Positions 32,591-35,752 of a DNA stretch of 35,752 nt are shown here, piece after piece. The notes below the pieces were generated by a model. That model saw only the letters and a program-made list of their open reading frames with translations, did not search any database and was not told the DNA's origin. The stretch is from an uncultured Eisenbergiella sp. GTDB lineage: Bacteria; Bacillota; Clostridia; Lachnospirales; Lachnospiraceae. Position numbers and translations under genes: made by a program. The stretch spans positions 1 to 35,752 of the forward strand of contig CAJUEL010000048.1 in assembly GCA_910585455.1 (NCBI GenBank). Direction: 5' to 3'. The stretch's first letter is position 1. Each line of letters begins with the position of its first letter.

Positions 32591-33403
32591 TTACAGGCTT
32601 TCCGGATGTCCGTTATTCTGTATCGGCAGCCATTGGATAAAGACAGACAGCCATTTATCCCAAAATTCAAAATCATGTAAGCCACAGCTTTCCATAAACA
32701 CACAGTCATAAGGATTATCCAGCTTTTTCATCCATTCAAACATTTCCTTTTCCGTAGAAATAACACCATCACATGTGCCGCAGCATCCGAATACTTTCGG
32801 AAGTACCTTCCCACTTTCGGAAGCCTTCTGTGCCAGATAAACCATATCGTGTTCGGTCCCGTGAACTTTGCCAAGATCCCACTCTCCAAAGACCAATTCC
32901 CGGATCAGGTTTAGCGGATGTCTGGGGTCGGCGCCAGGCTCCATAGTTGGCATCAGATCGATGAAACTGGCAGAGGAAAAAATACCGAGGGCCGCATACC
33001 GTTCCGGCAAAGTAAATCCGATTTTCATAGTGCCAAAGCCGCCCATACTCATTCCCGCGATAAAATTATCCTCCCGCGCGTTAGAAATGGGAAAGAGCCT
33101 GCCTAAAATCCGCGGCAGCTCCTCCGTTATATAATCAAAATACCTGCCTCCATCCGTATTGGTATAAAAACTGATATCCGCATTCGGCAAAACAGCGGCA
33201 ATTCCGGCTTTGCTGATATATCTTTCCAACGCGGTAAAACGCTGCCAGACGGTATAATCATCTGTCGCCCCATGCAACAGCCAAAGCACAGGATATTTCC
33301 CCTGGGCATTTTTCTTTCCTTTCCCGGGTTCAGGTAACATCACATGTAAAGCATTCATACGGGTCAGACATTCGGAATAAATTTCCATTTCAAATAAAGC
33401 CAT
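32591..33403 (-). CDS. Esterase family alpha/beta hydrolase, second of a tandem pair
   Basis: The 270-residue protein is an esterase-D/feruloyl-esterase-like hydrolase. It has VLWLLHGATDDYTVW (39–53, oxyanion region), nucleophile S119 in GMSMGGFGTMKIG, and a C-terminal histidine in SCGLHDFEFWDKW. It lacks a signal peptide, so it acts inside the cell. Its ATG overlaps the upstream esterase stop by one base (TAATG) with GGAGG about 8 bases upstream. The two esterases are paralogues of low overall identity, sharing the same motifs. The presence of an upstream sugar-binding protein points to deacylation of imported oligosaccharides. Confidence 0.9.
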   Translation of the reverse strand: MALFEMEIYSECLTRMNALHVMLPEPGKGKKNAQGKYPVLWLLHGATDDYTVWQRFTALERYISKAGIAAVLPNADISFYTNTDGGRYFDYITEELPRILGRLFPISNAREDNFIAGMSMGGFGTMKIGFTLPERYAALGIFSSASFIDLMPTMEPGADPRHPLNLIRELVFGEWDLGKVHGTEHDMVYLAQKASESGKVLPKVFGCCGTCDGVISTEKEMFEWMKKLDNPYDCVFMESCGLHDFEFWDKWLSVFIQWLPIQNNGHPESL

Positions 33404-34209
33404 TATAACACCTCCTTTTCCTGCGGAAGCTCCTCAATAAAGCGTTTAATCCACTTATCCCAAAACTCCCATGTATGAGCGCCTTCTTCCTCATAAAACT
33501 TATATCGATATGGATTCCCTGCAAAGCCTTCCATAAATTTTTTCAGCCCAATCCCTACAGGATATGCATGATCCGAGGTTCCCACCGCATGAAAAACCTC
33601 AGGCAGGGGTTTATGCTCCTCCACATTTTTTCTAATATACATCAGCGTATCGTATTCGGTTCCTTCCAGCTCTCCGGTATCCTCCACGCCAAAATTAATC
33701 ATATTAACTGATTTTTTGCCGCCCGGCGGTGTCGGTCCTCCTGCCGCCTTATCCCTTAAATGCTCCAGCGGGATAATACTGCTGGCCGACAAAACGCCGA
33801 TTACGCCATATTTGTCCGGATTCCTCATCCCAATATAGAGCGCTCCGCTGCCGCCCAAAGAAAGGCCTGCAATATAATTTTTTTCCCGTTTTCTTGACAA
33901 AGCCGGAAAAAAATCATGACAGATTTCCGGCAATTCTTCCGAAAGGAAATTGTAATAATCCCCGCCATATTTCATGTTACAATACCTGCTATAACCGGCA
34001 CAGGGCATAATAACTGCCAGTCGCTTCGACGATGCATACCTCTCTATCCCTGTATTTTTTATCCAATCATTTTCATTTCCCCCGCCGCCATGCAAAAGCC
34101 ACAGCACAGGAACCTCTTCCCCTTCCGCAAGATCCTGCGGAATAATCACATTCATTGTGCTCATCATCAGGATCACATTGGAAAAATAGTGTACTCTCAT
34201 TATCGCCAT
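33403..34209 (-). CDS. Esterase family alpha/beta hydrolase, first of a tandem pair
   Basis: The 268-residue protein has VLWLLHGGGGNENDWI (35–50), nucleophile S117 in GLSLGGSGALYIG, and a histidine in EEGAHTWEFWDKWI. This is the same layout as its downstream neighbour. No signal peptide is present. It starts 12 bases after the stop of the solute-binding protein gene, on the same strand, with a purine-rich site (GGGGGAAGC) upstream. The tight spacing makes it part of a carbohydrate-use operon that begins outside the window. The acyl group removed (acetyl, feruloyl or other) cannot be told. Confidence 0.9.
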   Translation of the reverse strand: MAIMRVHYFSNVILMMSTMNVIIPQDLAEGEEVPVLWLLHGGGGNENDWIKNTGIERYASSKRLAVIMPCAGYSRYCNMKYGGDYYNFLSEELPEICHDFFPALSRKREKNYIAGLSLGGSGALYIGMRNPDKYGVIGVLSASSIIPLEHLRDKAAGGPTPPGGKKSVNMINFGVEDTGELEGTEYDTLMYIRKNVEEHKPLPEVFHAVGTSDHAYPVGIGLKKFMEGFAGNPYRYKFYEEEGAHTWEFWDKWIKRFIEELPQEKEVL

Positions 34210-34221
34210 AAAAGCTTCCCC

Positions 34222-35752
34222 CTATCGATTATTATATCTATCCAGTGCAGCCTGATGCAGCTCAATTGCCCTGTCGATATTCATATCCTTTATTTGCTTT
34301 ACGAATCCGTCCCACTGATCCATCTCAAGCTGACCGGTGATAAATTTGGGAATGGATTCCTTCACATACGTGTCAATATCAGCCATGATGGAGGCATTTT
34401 CATTTCCTTCCTCACCTCCCAGTTCCACCCCCGTGGGCATTGCATAATCTGCAGGCGCTGACGCCCACACCTTACAGGAATCCAGCAAAAAGCTATCCAC
34501 ATTCTGATAAGCCTTCGAGTAATCCCTGCGCCCGGGTCCCATTTCCCATGTGTATGCACCGAGCATAGTAGGCAGATCATACTGCTCGTTATACAAAAAA
34601 TGATCTGTCAGCCAGGGTTGTCCCTCTTTCATGGTGTAATTTTCCTCTTTCCCGTAATTCACCACCAGACTTCCCTCCTCCGTATACATCCAGTCCAATA
34701 GCTTTACGGCAATTTCCGGATACGCACAGGATGTCGTGATTGCCCATGGATTATACAAACGTGAAGTCGTATATCGATAGTGTGTTGTCTCCGAAGCGCT
34801 CTTTACAGGCGGCTTTACGGGCGCAAAATCCATCTCGCTGTCCTGTGTCGCTTTAAACAAAGAATAAAATCCGTTTCTCGAAGATGCCCAGCTCGCCTCT
34901 CCTGCTCCGGTGCGGTTCTCCGCCACATAATCTCCCGGAAGTATATGACTGACATCGTTCGATACAAAATCGGGGTCAATCAGTCCCTCCGCATACCACT
35001 GACGCATTAATTCCACATAGTCTTTCATACCCTCTTCCACAAAGCCGTATTTTACCTTCCCATCCACCTGGTAAAAATCCTTTACCACACCAAATGCCGA
35101 AAGGAATTCACTGTTGACCATAAACCCATCCCCGGAGATCATCAAAGGCGCATCCGCATGCTTCTGCTCCTTAAAAGCTGTCAGCAGCGTATGCCAATCA
35201 TCCAGCGTCACCGGTTCCAAAATTCCAAGCTCATCCGCCCAATCCTTGCGGTAAGTCAGCCCGCACCACGGCTCCTCTTCCGTATCCGCTACTGTATACA
35301 TTGCCCAGATCACGCCGTTGTCGGTGATGCTGTTCTTCTCATACTCGCCTCCCTGTTCCCGTATTGCCTTATAGGTAGGCGCATATTGATCGATATAATC
35401 ATTCAGCTGTAAAAGCACGCCTTCCCTGACTCCGTTTTCACCGCCGCCCGGATAGGATAGCGCGGCATTGGTTCCATAATCAAAACGGATGATATCCGGC
35501 CATTCCTCTGACGCCAGCAGCAGCTGTAACGCAGTCTCCTCTTCTCCCACTGCCGGATGAATAAATTTCAGATTGACCCCGGTTTTTTCCCGGATAAGCT
35601 TTACGGCCTCGTTATCCTCCATCGTTTCAATAATCGTATTGCTGTAAGGCATCCACACCGTCAAAGTGACTTCCTCTTCCAGCGGGAAAGAAATCTCCTG
35701 AACTGTTATGTAGTGACTTTTGTCAATACCTGAATTGTGCAAAAAGCAAACT
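34222..35752 (-). CDS. Extracellular solute-binding protein of a sugar ABC transporter (5' end cut by window)
   Basis: At least 509 residues are visible and the frame remains open to the right edge, so the start and signal peptide lie outside. Features are VTLTVWMPYS near the N-terminus, LASEEWPDIIRF, the hinge region GLTYRKDWADELG with LEPVTLDDWHTLLTAF, and a C-terminal domain with SIPKFITGQLEMDQWDGFV. This matches the long LplA-like group of family 1 solute-binding lipoproteins, which serve oligosaccharide importers with two permeases and a shared ATPase. A cysteine about six residues from the edge (frame VCFLHN) could be the lipid-attachment site, but this cannot be judged. It is followed directly by two esterases. 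Confidence 0.88.
   Translation of the reverse strand, partial: VCFLHNSGIDKSHYITVQEISFPLEEEVTLTVWMPYSNTIIETMEDNEAVKLIREKTGVNLKFIHPAVGEEETALQLLLASEEWPDIIRFDYGTNAALSYPGGGENGVREGVLLQLNDYIDQYAPTYKAIREQGGEYEKNSITDNGVIWAMYTVADTEEEPWCGLTYRKDWADELGILEPVTLDDWHTLLTAFKEQKHADAPLMISGDGFMVNSEFLSAFGVVKDFYQVDGKVKYGFVEEGMKDYVELMRQWYAEGLIDPDFVSNDVSHILPGDYVAENRTGAGEASWASSRNGFYSLFKATQDSEMDFAPVKPPVKSASETTHYRYTTSRLYNPWAITTSCAYPEIAVKLLDWMYTEEGSLVVNYGKEENYTMKEGQPWLTDHFLYNEQYDLPTMLGAYTWEMGPGRRDYSKAYQNVDSFLLDSCKVWASAPADYAMPTGVELGGEEGNENASIMADIDTYVKESIPKFITGQLEMDQWDGFVKQIKDMNIDRAIELHQAALDRYNNR

Overview
The window comes from a Firmicutes chromosome, most likely a gut-type member of the Lachnospiraceae. The support is the gene content (CvpA–DUF5711–LysM block, recR–ybaB–dnaX, murI–DUF1934, FCD-type GntR next to ispE, Rpn-family nuclease), the strong AGGAGG-type ribosome binding sites, the sigma-A-like promoters and the mid-range GC content. 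Species cannot be named from the sequence. Most genes lie on the minus strand and read right to left.

Left part (1–10.8 kb): the left edge holds two tandem strong minus-strand promoters and a boxA-like leader that probably feeds an rRNA operon outside the window. Then come cvpA, a DUF5711 protein, a LysM membrane protein, galM, recR, ybaB, dnaX, pfkA, a methyl-accepting chemotaxis protein and a serine tRNA. Clear terminators follow galM, pfkA, the chemotaxis gene and the tRNA.

Middle part (10.8–25.7 kb): a minus-strand run ispE–gntR–small exported protein–murI–DUF1934 starts at a good promoter with overlapping GntR-like palindromes just downstream. Upstream of it lie rpe, a MATE transporter and an AEC transporter. 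A plus-strand DUF885 metallopeptidase converges on a three-gene operon: membrane-anchored Mrr-like nuclease, ABC ATPase, and an FtsX-type permease with a long coiled coil. A plus-strand NSS sodium symporter converges on a small membrane protein at a shared terminator.

Right part (25.8–35.75 kb): an acyl-esterase, then a 718-base gap with a long inverted repeat (two 155-base arms), a promoter and a heavily structured leader. These precede an Rpn-family PD-(D/E)XK nuclease. The nuclease gene has a near-ideal ribosome binding site and in-frame ATG two thirds of the way along, as expected for an intragenic antitoxin. This locus is the best candidate for an unusual system. It is followed by a response regulator–TraX–histidine kinase set, an MmcQ/YjbR protein, and the end of a carbohydrate operon (extracellular solute-binding protein cut by the window edge, then two tandem paralogous esterases).

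All calls come from reading the sequence and from knowledge of the families; no database search was run.
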